A stretch of 64,000 nt of DNA from Polyangiaceae bacterium. Its GTDB lineage: Bacteria; Myxococcota_A; Polyangia; Polyangiales; Polyangiaceae. Position 1 is the first letter of the stretch. The number at the start of each line of letters is the position of its first letter. The notes under the pieces are model-generated. The model saw nothing but the letters and a program-made list of their open reading frames with translations, was not told the DNA's origin and made no database searches. This document shows positions 8,038-16,400 of this stretch, in pieces. The stretch is taken from assembly GCA_019637265.1 (NCBI GenBank), contig JAHBVY010000001.1:310001-374000 (forward strand), read 5' to 3'. The translations under genes were made by a program, and so were the position numbers.

Positions 8038-8106
8038 GATGGTTCGTCAGGCTGCCTGTGACTGACTGCTCCTGCCGGATGGTTCGTCAGGCTGCCTGTG
8101 ACTGAC
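8038..8106. repeat. Two exact 29-bp direct repeats, 40-bp period
   Basis: Copies are at 8038-8066 and 8078-8106, separated by 11 bases. Each contains TCGTCAGG, CTGCCTG and TGACTGAC. They end one base before the stop codon of the TetR gene, on its 3' side. Confidence 0.9.
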
Positions 8107-8107
8107 C

Positions 8108-8842
8108 CTAGCCGGTTTGGGCTCGGAGCTCTTGGCTGGCGCCGGCGGCGCGCAGCCCCGCCCACAGGATCTGGAGCTGGGCGCGGTAGACCTCGCGCAG
8201 CTGCTCCGGGGTGTCCTTGAACACCAGCGGGAGCCCAAAGAAGAGCCCCAAGAGGCCCGTCACGGCGGCGCTCACCGGGGTGCCCTGGGGGAGCTCCCCA
8301 TGCTCGATGGCGGCGACGAGCGGCTGCTCCAACACCACGTCGAGCTTGCGACACGGGATCCCCAAGGCGCCGCCCATCTCGGGGAACGCCTGCACCCGCT
8401 CCGCGAGCGACAGATCGGCGCTGAACGGGCACTCGCCGCTGCTGCGCTCGACCGTCATGAAACCGATGATCTCCATGGTGATGCGCGGGCACCCCGCGAA
8501 CTGGACCGCCATCACGTCGAACAGCTCCTCGATGAAGCGCAGGCCCAGCGCGCCCCCGGTGGCGTTCAGCGCGCGCCAGGTCACCTCCACTCCCCAAATC
8601 CGAATGAAGTAGCGGAGCACGTCCTCCTTCTTCGGGAAGTAGTTGAAGAACGTGGCCTCGGACACCTGCGCCGCTTCGCACAGGTCCTTCACCGTCACCT
8701 CACAGAAGGAGCGGCTCTGGAGCCGCTCCATCGCCTCTCGCATCAGCGCCAGCTTGGTCCGCGCGAACTTGCGCTCCCGGAGCGGGATCTGTTGGATCAG
8801 CGCGGCGGCTGCGGCGGGATCCAGAGGAGGGGAGGCGGTCAT
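8108..8842 (-). CDS. TetR/AcrR family transcriptional regulator
   Basis: The 244-residue protein has an N-terminal TetR helix-turn-helix: FARTKLALMREAMERLQSRSFCEVTVKDLCEAAQVSEATFFNYFPKKEDVLRYFI (about 26-80), where VSEATFFNYFPKKEDVL is the recognition helix region. The C-terminal ligand-binding part is helical and not family-diagnostic. ATG 8842 is the natural start; the longer open frame upstream overlaps the kbl gene end. It lies 64 bases downstream of kbl on the same strand, so it may be co-transcribed with tdh-kbl and regulate them, but no operator was identified. Confidence 0.9.
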   Translation of the reverse strand: MTASPPLDPAAAAALIQQIPLRERKFARTKLALMREAMERLQSRSFCEVTVKDLCEAAQVSEATFFNYFPKKEDVLRYFIRIWGVEVTWRALNATGGALGLRFIEELFDVMAVQFAGCPRITMEIIGFMTVERSSGECPFSADLSLAERVQAFPEMGGALGIPCRKLDVVLEQPLVAAIEHGELPQGTPVSAAVTGLLGLFFGLPLVFKDTPEQLREVYRAQLQILWAGLRAAGASQELRAQTG

Positions 8843-8906
8843 GGGTGGCCCAGCAAACCTGTAGAACCCGAGGGGCAGTGTCAACAGATCGGCGCAGGAT
8901 AGCGGC

Positions 8907-10118
8907 TCAGCCGATGAGCCCGAGCTGACGCCCGGCGTCAGCGAAGGCCGCCACGGCGGCGTCGATCTGCTCGGGCGTGTGCACCGCCGAGAGCTGCACC
9001 CGGATCCGCGCTGCGCCGCGCGGCACCACTGGGTATGAGAAGCCGACCACGTAGATCCCCCGCTCGAGCAAGAGCTCGGACAGCCGCGTGGCGAGCCGCG
9101 CGTCCTCTCCATCGTCCGTTGGGGTGGCCTGCATCATCACCGGCACGATGGCGTGCGAGCCGGGCTTCAGGGTGAAGCCCAGGGCGCTCATCTGACTGCG
9201 GAACGAGGCGGCGTTCCGCACCAAGGCCTCACGCAGCTCCCCGCTTTGCTCGAGCAGCGTGAGCACGGCGAGGCTCGCGCCGCAGATCGCCGGGGCCAGG
9301 GTGTTGGAGAACAGGTAGGGGCGCGAGCGCTGACGCAGGAGCGCGATCAGCTCGCGGCGCCCGGTGGTGAAGCCGCCGCTGGCGCCGCCCAGCGCCTTGC
9401 CCAAGGTGCTGGTCATGATGTCGACGCGGCGCTGCACCCCGAAGTGCTCCGGCGTGCCGCGCCCCGTCGGGCCGACGAAGCCCGTGGCGTGGGAGTCATC
9501 CACCATGACCATCGCGCCGTAGCGCTCCGCCAGGTCGCAGATCCTGTCGAGCTGCGCCAGGTAGCCGTCCATGCTGAACACGCCGTCGGTCGCGATCAGG
9601 CGCAGGCGCTTGTCTTGGCTCGCCTGGAGGTGCGCCTCCAGCGCGCCGAGATCGCCGTTCGGGTAGCGCAGCCGCGCGGCCTTGGAGAGGCGGATGCCGT
9701 CGATGATGGAGGCGTGGTTCAGCGCGTCGCTGATGATGACGTCGCCCTCACCGAGCAGGGTCTCGAACAGGCCCCCGTTGGCGTCGAAGCACGACGAGTA
9801 GAGGATGGTGTCCTCGGTCCCGAAGAAGGTGGACAGCGCCTGCTCCAGCTCGCGATGCAGATCTTGAGTGCCGCAGATGAAGCGGACGCTGGAGAGGCCG
9901 AAGCCGTGGCTGTCGAGCGCCGCCTTGGCGGCGGCGATCACCTGCGGGTGGGAGGCGAGGCCGAGGTAGTTGTTGGCGCAGAGGTTGATGACCTCTTTGC
10001 CACCCGAGGTGACGAGGGCGCCTTGCGGCGTCGTGATGATGCGCTCGGACTTGAGCAGCCCGGCGCTCTGGATGGCGTCGAGCTCTGCCTGAAAAATGCT
10101 GCGCGCTTGATCGAACAC
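8907..10118 (-). CDS. kbl: 2-amino-3-ketobutyrate CoA ligase (glycine C-acetyltransferase)
   Basis: This PLP enzyme of the alpha-oxoamine synthase family cleaves 2-amino-3-ketobutyrate with CoA to glycine and acetyl-CoA, the second step of threonine breakdown. It has 403 residues, matching the family (E. coli 398). The PLP lysine is Lys241 in [22 protein letters not shown] (about 207-215) holds the PLP-contacting Asp and His, and [12 protein letters not shown] is near the N terminus. The GTG start at 10118 has a strong site (GGAGG, seven bases upstream). The tdh gene lies 147 bases upstream on the same strand, which fixes the pathway and favours Kbl over the closely similar BioF. Confidence 0.92.
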   Translation of the reverse strand: MFDQARSIFQAELDAIQSAGLLKSERIITTPQGALVTSGGKEVINLCANNYLGLASHPQVIAAAKAALDSHGFGLSSVRFICGTQDLHRELEQALSTFFGTEDTILYSSCFDANGGLFETLLGEGDVIISDALNHASIIDGIRLSKAARLRYPNGDLGALEAHLQASQDKRLRLIATDGVFSMDGYLAQLDRICDLAERYGAMVMVDDSHATGFVGPTGRGTPEHFGVQRRVDIMTSTLGKALGGASGGFTTGRRELIALLRQRSRPYLFSNTLAPAICGASLAVLTLLEQSGELREALVRNAASFRSQMSALGFTLKPGSHAIVPVMMQATPTDDGEDARLATRLSELLLERGIYVVGFSYPVVPRGAARIRVQLSAVHTPEQIDAAVAAFADAGRQLGLIG

Positions 10119-10265
10119 GGGGTACCTCCGGCTCAGCGGTTGGGGTGATGGGCGATTGGCTCTTCGGTGGAGACGAGGGGCGGACAGCGTGCTCTGCGCG
10201 GCGTGCTCTGGGCTTTAATGGTCAGGTAGTCGCCCTGGATCTGCGCGCTGAGCGCTCGGCGATGA

Positions 10266-11447
10266 CTACAGCTCGATCACCACCTTCGGGTGGGCGTTGA
10301 TCGCCGCTTCGAAGCGATCGAAGGAGAAGTCAGCGAGCCGGACGATGGTGCCGTCGCCGCCGTTCATGATCACCTCCCACACCAGGTCGTGGATGTTTGG
10401 ATCACGCGACTCGAGCAGGCGCCGGGTGATGTGCCAGGTCTCCCACAGCCGCCGCCCGACCACGCTGTGCAGGTTGATGCCGTTGACGATGACGCGATCG
10501 AAGCTCTCGATGATGGCGTTGCCGCTCTTCAGCCCGAACAGGATCACGTCGCCGCCGCGGCGCACCAGGTGGATGGCGTTGTTCACCGAGGCGTTGACGC
10601 CGCTCATCTCGAGCACCACGTCCACGCCCACGCCGTGGGTCAGGCGCCGCACCTCCGCCGCCAGGTTCGGGTCGTGGGCGTAGTCTTCGGCGCCGGCGCC
10701 AGGCGCCAGCACCACGTCGGCCCCGAGGCGCCGCGCCATCTCCGCGTTGCGCGCCACCGGCTCCACGCCGATGACGAAGCTGGCGCCCAGCGCGCGGGCG
10801 ATGGCGACCGCGAACAGCCCGATGGTGCCGCAGCCGACGATGGCGACACGCTTGCCGCGCAGGTTCACCTTGGTGCAGGCGTGCACCGCGTTGCCGAAGG
10901 GCTCCTGGATGGCGGCGACCTCCGGGCGGATGCGGCTCATGTCATTTTGCCAGACCACCTTGGCAGGCAACTTGACGTAATCCGCGAACACCCCCTCCGC
11001 GCTGATCCCGATGATGAGGTCGTCAGCGCACACGTAGTGATCGCCCACCTGGCACTGGTGGCATTCGCCGCAGAAAATATGGCTCTCGGCGCTCACCCAG
11101 TCGCCCACCGCGAGCCCGGAGCTGCGCGCGGCCTCGCTCCCCAGCGCGATCACCTCACCGAACAGCTCGTGGCCGATCACGCGCTGGTCGCGCGGAGCGC
11201 CGAGGCGCTCGGCCTCGGCGTCCAGTGAGCCCAAGATCATGTCCTTGAACGCGCGGCGGAACCAGATCCCCCGATCGGAGCCGCAGAAGCCGGCGAAGCG
11301 CGGCTTGATCAACACGCGCTCGCGGTCGCTCGGATCGGCGCGCTCGTCGAGCACCACGCGGGGCACCTCGGCGAGGCGCAGCCCGCGGCTCTCGTCCCAA
11401 GGATCCTTCGCCCGATCGTACACCAGCGCGCGCATGGTCTCCGCCAT
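10266..11447 (-). CDS. tdh: L-threonine 3-dehydrogenase-like zinc alcohol dehydrogenase
   Basis: This cytoplasmic, zinc-dependent NAD dehydrogenase would oxidise threonine to 2-amino-3-ketobutyrate, the substrate of Kbl encoded just downstream. It has 393 residues, longer than E. coli Tdh (341), mainly through an insert at FKDMILGSLDAEAERLGAPRDQ. Catalytic zinc ligands are in FCGSD and GHELFGEV. The structural zinc loop is CGECHQCQVGDHYVC (four Cys). EPFGNAVHAC and the Rossmann motif VGCGTIG are also present. ATG 11447 has AAGG upstream. Sequence alone would also fit other polyol dehydrogenases; the neighbouring kbl makes threonine dehydrogenase the best call. Confidence 0.85.
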   Translation of the reverse strand: MAETMRALVYDRAKDPWDESRGLRLAEVPRVVLDERADPSDRERVLIKPRFAGFCGSDRGIWFRRAFKDMILGSLDAEAERLGAPRDQRVIGHELFGEVIALGSEAARSSGLAVGDWVSAESHIFCGECHQCQVGDHYVCADDLIIGISAEGVFADYVKLPAKVVWQNDMSRIRPEVAAIQEPFGNAVHACTKVNLRGKRVAIVGCGTIGLFAVAIARALGASFVIGVEPVARNAEMARRLGADVVLAPGAGAEDYAHDPNLAAEVRRLTHGVGVDVVLEMSGVNASVNNAIHLVRRGGDVILFGLKSGNAIIESFDRVIVNGINLHSVVGRRLWETWHITRRLLESRDPNIHDLVWEVIMNGGDGTIVRLADFSFDRFEAAINAHPKVVIEL

Positions 11448-11520
11448 GAGCGCCTTCTACCGCTCCTGAATCCACCAGCGCGAGGGAGATATGGCGCGAG
11501 CCTGATGTCAGCGACGCTTA

Positions 11521-11564
11521 CGCGCTGCGTCGTACGGCGCTGCCCAACCCCCTCCGCCGGGTTG
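11521..11564 (-). repeat. Degenerate spacer repeat with perfect 8-bp inverted repeat
   Basis: This is a relative of the dispersed G-run repeat (minus strand GGGGGTTGGGCAGCGCCG). CCCAACCC at 11541-11548 pairs with GGGTTGGG at 11557-11564. Confidence 0.5.
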
Positions 11565-11626
11565 GGTGCGAGCCCAGCGTCCGGCCGTGCGGCACGGGCG
11601 ACGACGCGAGGGGCGTCGCTCACCGC

Positions 11627-11674
11627 AAAAACACCGAGCGACGCGAGGGCCGGAGCACCTGCGCGTCGCTCGGT
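11627..11674 (-). terminator. Rho-independent-type terminator for the SH3-like lipoprotein gene
   Basis: Arms ACCGAGCGACGCG (11633-11645) and CGCGTCGCTCGGT (11662-11674) are perfectly complementary over 13 bp. On the minus strand the stem is followed at once by five T (plus-strand A at 11627-11631). It lies 20 bases past the stop of the gene at 11694. Confidence 0.8.
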
Positions 11675-11693
11675 CTCGTGAGCTAGCGGTCGC

Positions 11694-12299
11694 TCACTCG
11701 GTCTTGGTCGGCAGCTTCAGGCCGGGGAGGCGCCGGAGCGGACGCCCGGCGTCACCGGTCGCGGTCGGCGCCGCGGAGGGCTCGGCCGTCGCGGTGGCGG
11801 TGGGCTCGGCCGACGCGGTCGCCGTGGGCGTGGGGGTGACGCCCGCGTCCTGCTCGGTGACCTCCTCGGGCTTGACGTCCTCCTTCTTCAGCTGCGGGCT
11901 GTTGATGGTGGCCTGGATCCAGCCGGGGCTCAGCTGCTTCACGCCCGAGGGGTACTCGATGAGCAGGAAGTTACCGTAGCGCGCCTTGAGGTTCACCAGG
12001 GTGCCGCGGTTGAGCGTTGCGATGGAGGTGCCGCTGGTGTCGGCCTCGGTGTAGACGCGCAGGTTGTGCGCCAGCACGCGGACGGTGCCGCTCTCGGGGC
12101 TCTCCTTGTCCCCGTAGCGCGTGACCTCGTCGTCCTTCTTCGCTGGGGCTGCTGCGTCTACCTCCGGCTCGGGCTCGGGGGTGGCGACGGGAGCGGGCTC
12201 GGGCGGCGGCGCCTCCTCATCCTTCTTGCAGGCGAGTAGAGCCACCAAGAGCCCGGCGGCGGCGATAGCGGTTGAAGCACGTGCGGAGCTGATACGCAT
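11694..12299 (-). CDS. Lipoprotein with SH3-like domain and Pro/Ala/Thr-rich tails
   Basis: The 201-residue product has a lipoprotein signal (AAAGLLVALLAC, lipid Cys about 24) followed by KKDEE and a Pro/Glu-rich linker. The middle (about 72-135: GTVRVLAHNLRVYTEADTSGTSIATLNRGTLVNLKARYGNFLLIEYPSGVKQLSPGWIQ) looks like a bacterial SH3 domain, which in the envelope often binds peptidoglycan peptides. The C-terminal third is low-complexity (repeated TPTATA/AEPTA). A terminator follows directly, so it is probably a single-gene unit. Role beyond envelope location is unknown. Confidence 0.75.
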   Translation of the reverse strand: MRISSARASTAIAAAGLLVALLACKKDEEAPPPEPAPVATPEPEPEVDAAAPAKKDDEVTRYGDKESPESGTVRVLAHNLRVYTEADTSGTSIATLNRGTLVNLKARYGNFLLIEYPSGVKQLSPGWIQATINSPQLKKEDVKPEEVTEQDAGVTPTPTATASAEPTATATAEPSAAPTATGDAGRPLRRLPGLKLPTKTE

Positions 12300-12467
12300 G
12301 GGAAGGTTCCTCCTCGGGGCGCGACCCTACACGAAAATCGCCGCCTCGCCACGTCGGCGCGCAGCGGGCGCGTGCGATCGGGGGCCAGGCGGCGCGCCTC
12401 GACGGGCCGCGGGGCCGGGCCCAGCGCTGCCCCGCTGCGGCCCCGACGCCGCCTCGAGGTTGAAATT

Positions 12468-13805
12468 TCAGCGCTTTGGCGGGGGCGGCGTGGTCTCGGA
12501 GACGGGGGGCCGGTTCGCCAGGCAGCGCTCCACCGCCTGGTGGAGCTCCGGCGGGTCGTGGCTGGGCAAGGTGGGCTTGCCCATCACCCCGAGCCCCATG
12601 CGGTCGAGCCGCTGCCCGCCGCTGCTGAGCCAGACGAACATGGCCCGGCCCCGGATGTTGTCGAACGGCACGCCCCCGCCGCGGTGACCGTTCCAGGCGC
12701 GGGAGTCCTGGGAGTTGTTGCGGTTGTCGCCGAGCACCCACACCTCACCCTCGGCCACCGTGTAAGGGCCCTGCTCGTAGCCGGCGTCATCCCCGTCCTG
12801 GAACAGCGTGAGGTAGCTCATGTCGCGCAGGTACTCGACGTACAGGACACCTGACTTGAGCGCGTCGCCCTCGTGGTACTGGTAGGCGCCGACCTTACAA
12901 TTCGGGATCTTCCAGCCGTTGATCTCCGGGTGCCCGTCGTAGACCATCAGGGTGTCGCCGGGCAGCGCGATCACGCGCTTGATGTAGTCCTGCTTCGGCG
13001 CGCTCGGGTTCGGGTCGGGGAAGACGAACACCATCACGTCGCCGTACTTGGGCGGCATGCTGGCGAAGAGCCGCGTGTTCGTGAAGCGCAGCTTGGGGCC
13101 GTAGGCGAACTTGTTGACGAAGATGTGATCTTGCAGCTGTAGCGTGGGCAGCATCGAGCCGCTCGGGATCTTGAAGGCCTCCACCACGAACTCGCGCAGC
13201 AAGAGCGCCACCAGGATGGCGACGCCGATCGACTCGAGGTACTCGCGGCCCTCGCTCTTGCGCCAGGGTGAGAGGTGGCGCTCGACGAGGACGCCCGCGC
13301 GCTCGTGCGCCTTGTGGAAGATCTCCACGTCGAACGGGGTGCGCTCGAGCGCCTCGCGGAGCGCCAGGGTGGCGGCCTCGAGCTCCTCCCGGGCGCTCGC
13401 CTTGAGGCTGCGCTGGATCGCCTCCGCGCGGCGCTCGAGGATCCGCGTGGTCTCGTCCACCAGCCGCGCGGCTTGCTCGCACTCACGCCGGAGCTCCTTC
13501 GGGATGTCACTGCGCCCCCCGAGGTGCTCGGCCAGCGGCAGCTGGTAGCGGTACCGGTAGAGCAGCATCTCCGCCAAGGTGAAGAAGGCGATCCCCGCCG
13601 GGACCGGCTGCTCGCGGATGAGCCAGGCGATGTTGCCCCACAGGCTCAGGGTGTCGGTGTCGTTCGAGGCGGACAGCAGCTTGACCAGCAGCCAGGCGAC
13701 GCCGAACGGCACCAGGAAGAACCACACCAGCAGGAACACGTACCGTAAGGTCGCGCTGGTGCCCTGGGGGGGCTCCTTCGAGGACTCAGACAAAGCGCCC
13801 GGCAT
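12468..13805 (-). CDS. lepB: Signal peptidase I with long N-terminal extension
   Basis: This membrane serine protease removes signal peptides from exported proteins. The catalytic Ser is Ser217 in PSGSMLPTL and the general-base Lys is Lys276 in DYIKRVIALPGDTL; the C-terminal box LGDNRNNSQDSRAW is intact. At 445 residues it is longer than E. coli LepB (324). The first 190 residues hold two hydrophobic stretches (about 22-44 and 70-83) and a long charged helical segment (about 100-180) before the usual anchor helix (about 192-206) ahead of the catalytic Ser. ATG 13805 is the first start in a clean frame. It is probably monocistronic. Confidence 0.92.
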   Translation of the reverse strand: MPGALSESSKEPPQGTSATLRYVFLLVWFFLVPFGVAWLLVKLLSASNDTDTLSLWGNIAWLIREQPVPAGIAFFTLAEMLLYRYRYQLPLAEHLGGRSDIPKELRRECEQAARLVDETTRILERRAEAIQRSLKASAREELEAATLALREALERTPFDVEIFHKAHERAGVLVERHLSPWRKSEGREYLESIGVAILVALLLREFVVEAFKIPSGSMLPTLQLQDHIFVNKFAYGPKLRFTNTRLFASMPPKYGDVMVFVFPDPNPSAPKQDYIKRVIALPGDTLMVYDGHPEINGWKIPNCKVGAYQYHEGDALKSGVLYVEYLRDMSYLTLFQDGDDAGYEQGPYTVAEGEVWVLGDNRNNSQDSRAWNGHRGGGVPFDNIRGRAMFVWLSSGGQRLDRMGLGVMGKPTLPSHDPPELHQAVERCLANRPPVSETTPPPPKR

Positions 13806-13859
13806 TTACTCGGGGTGGGCAGCCAGGGCAACCAGGCGCACGGCCGCGCATCGGGAGAT

Positions 13860-13880
13860 CGTCCAACCCCCCCTCCCTCG
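13860..13880 (-). repeat. Degenerate G-run spacer repeat
   Basis: Plus strand CGTCCAACCCCCCCTCCCTC; it matches the GGGGTTGGACG half of the dispersed 18-mer and lies between two minus-strand genes. Confidence 0.45.
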
Positions 13881-13982
13881 TCAGCCACGCTCAGCGTCGT
13901 CCCCGAACCTCGACGCCGCTTCGAGGGTCGCCACGAGCCCGCTCACGCGGCAGCCCCAAGCCGAGCTAGCTCGACCTGCGGC

Positions 13983-15086
13983 TCAGCGCTTGTCGCCGAG
14001 CTGGACCAAGTAGTCCACCTTGGCCGCTCGATCGTCCCCCGCGTGGCCGGGCGGCTGCGCGCGCCCGAAGCTGGAGTTGTCCACCAGCAGGTAGTAGGTG
14101 CCCTTCGGGAGCGGCAGGTAGAACGAGTGCGTCTTGCCCTGCGTCAGCACCTCGTCCAAGAGCGGGTTCTGGGTGAGCGCGGCGGGCCCCGGGGCGCTCA
14201 CGTACTGGCGCACCAGCTCGGCGCCAGGGCCCTTCGGGATCACGAACAGATCGGCCTCCGGTGTCCCATCCAGGGTGACGGTCAGGTAGAGTGCCTGACC
14301 TTTCTCCGTCACCTCGAAGCCGCCGATGTAGTCCTGCTGGTTCTGGTGCACCTCGGTGCGGCTGTTCTCCAGCGTGACCTTGTCGCTCTTGCCGATTTGG
14401 AACGGCTTGAAGGGCTTACTGCCGAGGGCGATGATGCCCATGCCGAGCTCGGTCTCCCCCTTCTTGCTGTGGCGGATCACGGTGAAGCCGCGCTTCAGCT
14501 GTGAGTCCACCAGCTTCTGCCCGATCGCGTTGGGGTCCACCCCGATCACCCCCATCCCCGCGCGCGCGAGGCTCGACTCCACCAGCGTCACCTCGAAGCT
14601 CGACGCCTGCACGCTGCGCGGACGGAAGAAGATGTACATCGCGTCGTCCTTCACGCGGAAGTCTGGCGCGTACTCGGCGATGCCCGCGCTGGTGAAGCCG
14701 ACGCGCCCCGTCGCCGCGGTGAAGCCGTAGCCGCGGCCGGTGTACTGCACGATGAGGCTCTTGCGGTGCTCCTCGTCTATTAGCTGGGAGGTGCAGCTGT
14801 CCGCGAAGAAGCGCCCCGCCACTGGCTGGTCGTCCGCCAGCTTCAGCGGCACGCCGCGGGTCATCATCTCGAAGCAGAAGCGCTCGAGGCCGAACTTCAG
14901 CACGTCGAAGCGCAAGGAGCGGTTCGCGGGGTCGTTGATCACCCCTGGGCCGAGCACCGTCACGGCGTCGTAGCCGAGCGCCTCCCGGTTGGGGCAGCCG
15001 GTGAGCCCAGCGCAGGCGAGGGCGAGCACCGCGCCGCCGAGGAGGCGTGAGAGGGTGGGGAAGGGGGGCCGCATCGCCGCCAGCAT
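13983..15086 (-). CDS. Predicted lipoprotein, beta-rich, unknown family
   Basis: The 367-residue product (ATG 15086; ATG 15074 or TTG 15092 also possible) has a signal peptide ending LACAGLTGC, so it should be an envelope lipoprotein. The mature part is rich in beta-prone segments (GRGYGFTAATGRVGF, FEVTLVESSLA, GFEVTEKGQALYLTVTLDG, THSFYLPLPKGTYYLLVDNSSFG). The last stretch looks like a secreted beta-sandwich domain that ends proteins binding envelope components. It contains only four Cys. No family was recognised and no operon partner is close. It is divergent from gpsA. Confidence 0.65.
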   Translation of the reverse strand: MLAAMRPPFPTLSRLLGGAVLALACAGLTGCPNREALGYDAVTVLGPGVINDPANRSLRFDVLKFGLERFCFEMMTRGVPLKLADDQPVAGRFFADSCTSQLIDEEHRKSLIVQYTGRGYGFTAATGRVGFTSAGIAEYAPDFRVKDDAMYIFFRPRSVQASSFEVTLVESSLARAGMGVIGVDPNAIGQKLVDSQLKRGFTVIRHSKKGETELGMGIIALGSKPFKPFQIGKSDKVTLENSRTEVHQNQQDYIGGFEVTEKGQALYLTVTLDGTPEADLFVIPKGPGAELVRQYVSAPGPAALTQNPLLDEVLTQGKTHSFYLPLPKGTYYLLVDNSSFGRAQPPGHAGDDRAAKVDYLVQLGDKR

Positions 15087-15282
15087 AGGCAAAGCGCCAG
15101 CGGACGCCAGCGGCCTCGTGGGGGCTTGGTTCAGGGCCCGATCCGGTCAGCCAGGATGGGTCGGCTCGAGCGGGCGGCCCGGGTCATGGTGGATCGGTTT
15201 TTGGGGGTTGGGAGCGTTGCGATGCCCTGCGCGCCCCGCACGCCGATTGACAGCCGTGCCCTGGGCGCCGGAGATTGGAGCC

Positions 15283-16323
15283 ATGCGAGAGCCGATTCAG
15301 GGCGACCTGATCGTCCATGGCGGGCAGGGCGGGACGCGCGTGGCGGTGCTGGGCGCAGGCGCTTGGGGCACGGCGCTCTCCCTCGTGTTGGCGCGTGGTG
15401 GCGCGGAGGTGCGCTTGTGGACCTGGCAGTCGGAGCACGCCGAGGAGCTGGCGCGGCAGCGCGAGAGCTCGTTCTTACCTGGGTTCACGCTGCCGAGCGC
15501 GGTGTCACCCACGAGCGATTTGGAGGGCGCCGTGGAGGCTTCGGACGTGGTGCTGGTGGTGGTGCCGTCGGACGCCGTCCGGCAGACCCTCGCCCCGTTG
15601 GCGGGGCGGATCGGCGAGCGCCCGGTGGTGGTGGCGTCGAAGGGGATCGAGCAAGGCAGCTTGATGTTGATGGACGAGGTGGTGGCCGACGTGCTCGGCG
15701 CCGGCTCACGGCGCGCGACACTGAGCGGGCCGAGCTTCGCCGCGGAGGTGGCGCGCGAGGCGCCGACCAACATCGTGATCGCGGCGCAGGACGAGGCGCT
15801 CGCCCGCGAGCTCCAGCAGCTGTTCGCCGGGCCGCGCTTCCGCGTCTACACCAGCGACGACCCGGTGGGGGTCGAGGTGGGCGGGGCGCTGAAGAACGTG
15901 GTGGCGATCGCCGCCGGCGCCTGCGATGGCCTCGGCTTCGGATACAACACCCGCGCCGCGCTCATCACCCGTGGCCTGGCGGAGCTCAGTCGCCTGGCGC
16001 AGGCCAAAGGGGGTGATCCACGCACCCTGGCGGGCCTCGCCGGCATGGGTGATCTGGTGCTGACCTGCACCGGTGAGCTGAGCCGCAACCGCACCGTGGG
16101 GCTGGAGCTCGGCCGCGGGCGGTCGCTCCCGGAGGTGCTCTCGAGCCTGGGTCACGTGGCGGAGGGGGTGAAGACCGCGCAGAGCACCTACGACTTGGCG
16201 CGGAGCCTCGGCGTGGAGCTGCCGATCTGCTTCGAGGTGTACCGGGTGCTGTACGAGGGGAAGTCGCCGGAGCAGGCGGTGGAGGACGTGCTCACGCGGC
16301 CATTGAAGCGCGAGCTCGACTAG
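15283..16323 (+). CDS. gpsA: Glycerol-3-phosphate dehydrogenase [NAD(P)+]
   Basis: This cytoplasmic enzyme reduces dihydroxyacetone phosphate to sn-glycerol 3-phosphate, the backbone for phospholipids. The 346-residue chain has the NAD-binding loop GAGAWGTA (24-31) and the family motifs VVVPSDAVRQ and SGPSFAAEVA. The catalytic region is VGGALKNVVAIAAGACDGLGFGYNTRAALITRGLAE, with the conserved Lys in ALKNV, followed by GLAGMGDLVLTCTGELSRNRTVG and the C-terminal VAEGVKTAQSTYDLA. ATG 15283 starts 19 residues before the Rossmann strand. The upstream spacer has a weak copy of the T/G-run repeat at about 15197-15212. Confidence 0.96.
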   Translation: MREPIQGDLIVHGGQGGTRVAVLGAGAWGTALSLVLARGGAEVRLWTWQSEHAEELARQRESSFLPGFTLPSAVSPTSDLEGAVEASDVVLVVVPSDAVRQTLAPLAGRIGERPVVVASKGIEQGSLMLMDEVVADVLGAGSRRATLSGPSFAAEVAREAPTNIVIAAQDEALARELQQLFAGPRFRVYTSDDPVGVEVGGALKNVVAIAAGACDGLGFGYNTRAALITRGLAELSRLAQAKGGDPRTLAGLAGMGDLVLTCTGELSRNRTVGLELGRGRSLPEVLSSLGHVAEGVKTAQSTYDLARSLGVELPICFEVYRVLYEGKSPEQAVEDVLTRPLKRELD

Positions 16324-16400
16324 CGCGCCGAACGGGTCGTCCAGGCTGCGCGAGGCTCAGGAACTGGCCTCGCGCGAGCGCTCGGGCTAAGCGTCGAGCG

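Larger units (their letters stand above)
7596..8107. other. Gene-free spacer with dispersed 18-mer copy and a 29-bp direct repeat
   Basis: This is a convergent spacer with no supported gene; the open frames seen on either strand lack family similarity and ribosome sites. It carries a 17/18 copy of the dispersed 18-mer (7627-7644, minus orientation). Near the TetR gene end is a 29-bp direct repeat at 8038-8066 and 8078-8106 (period 40), beginning GATGGTTCGTCAGGCTGCC. Confidence 0.6.

Noticed and set aside
7149-8681. A 510-codon open frame on the minus strand through the 7.6-8.1 kb spacer
   Set aside because: Its ends overlap two real genes antisense and out of frame, and the spacer part has no recognisable domain or ribosome site. 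Repeats lie inside it.
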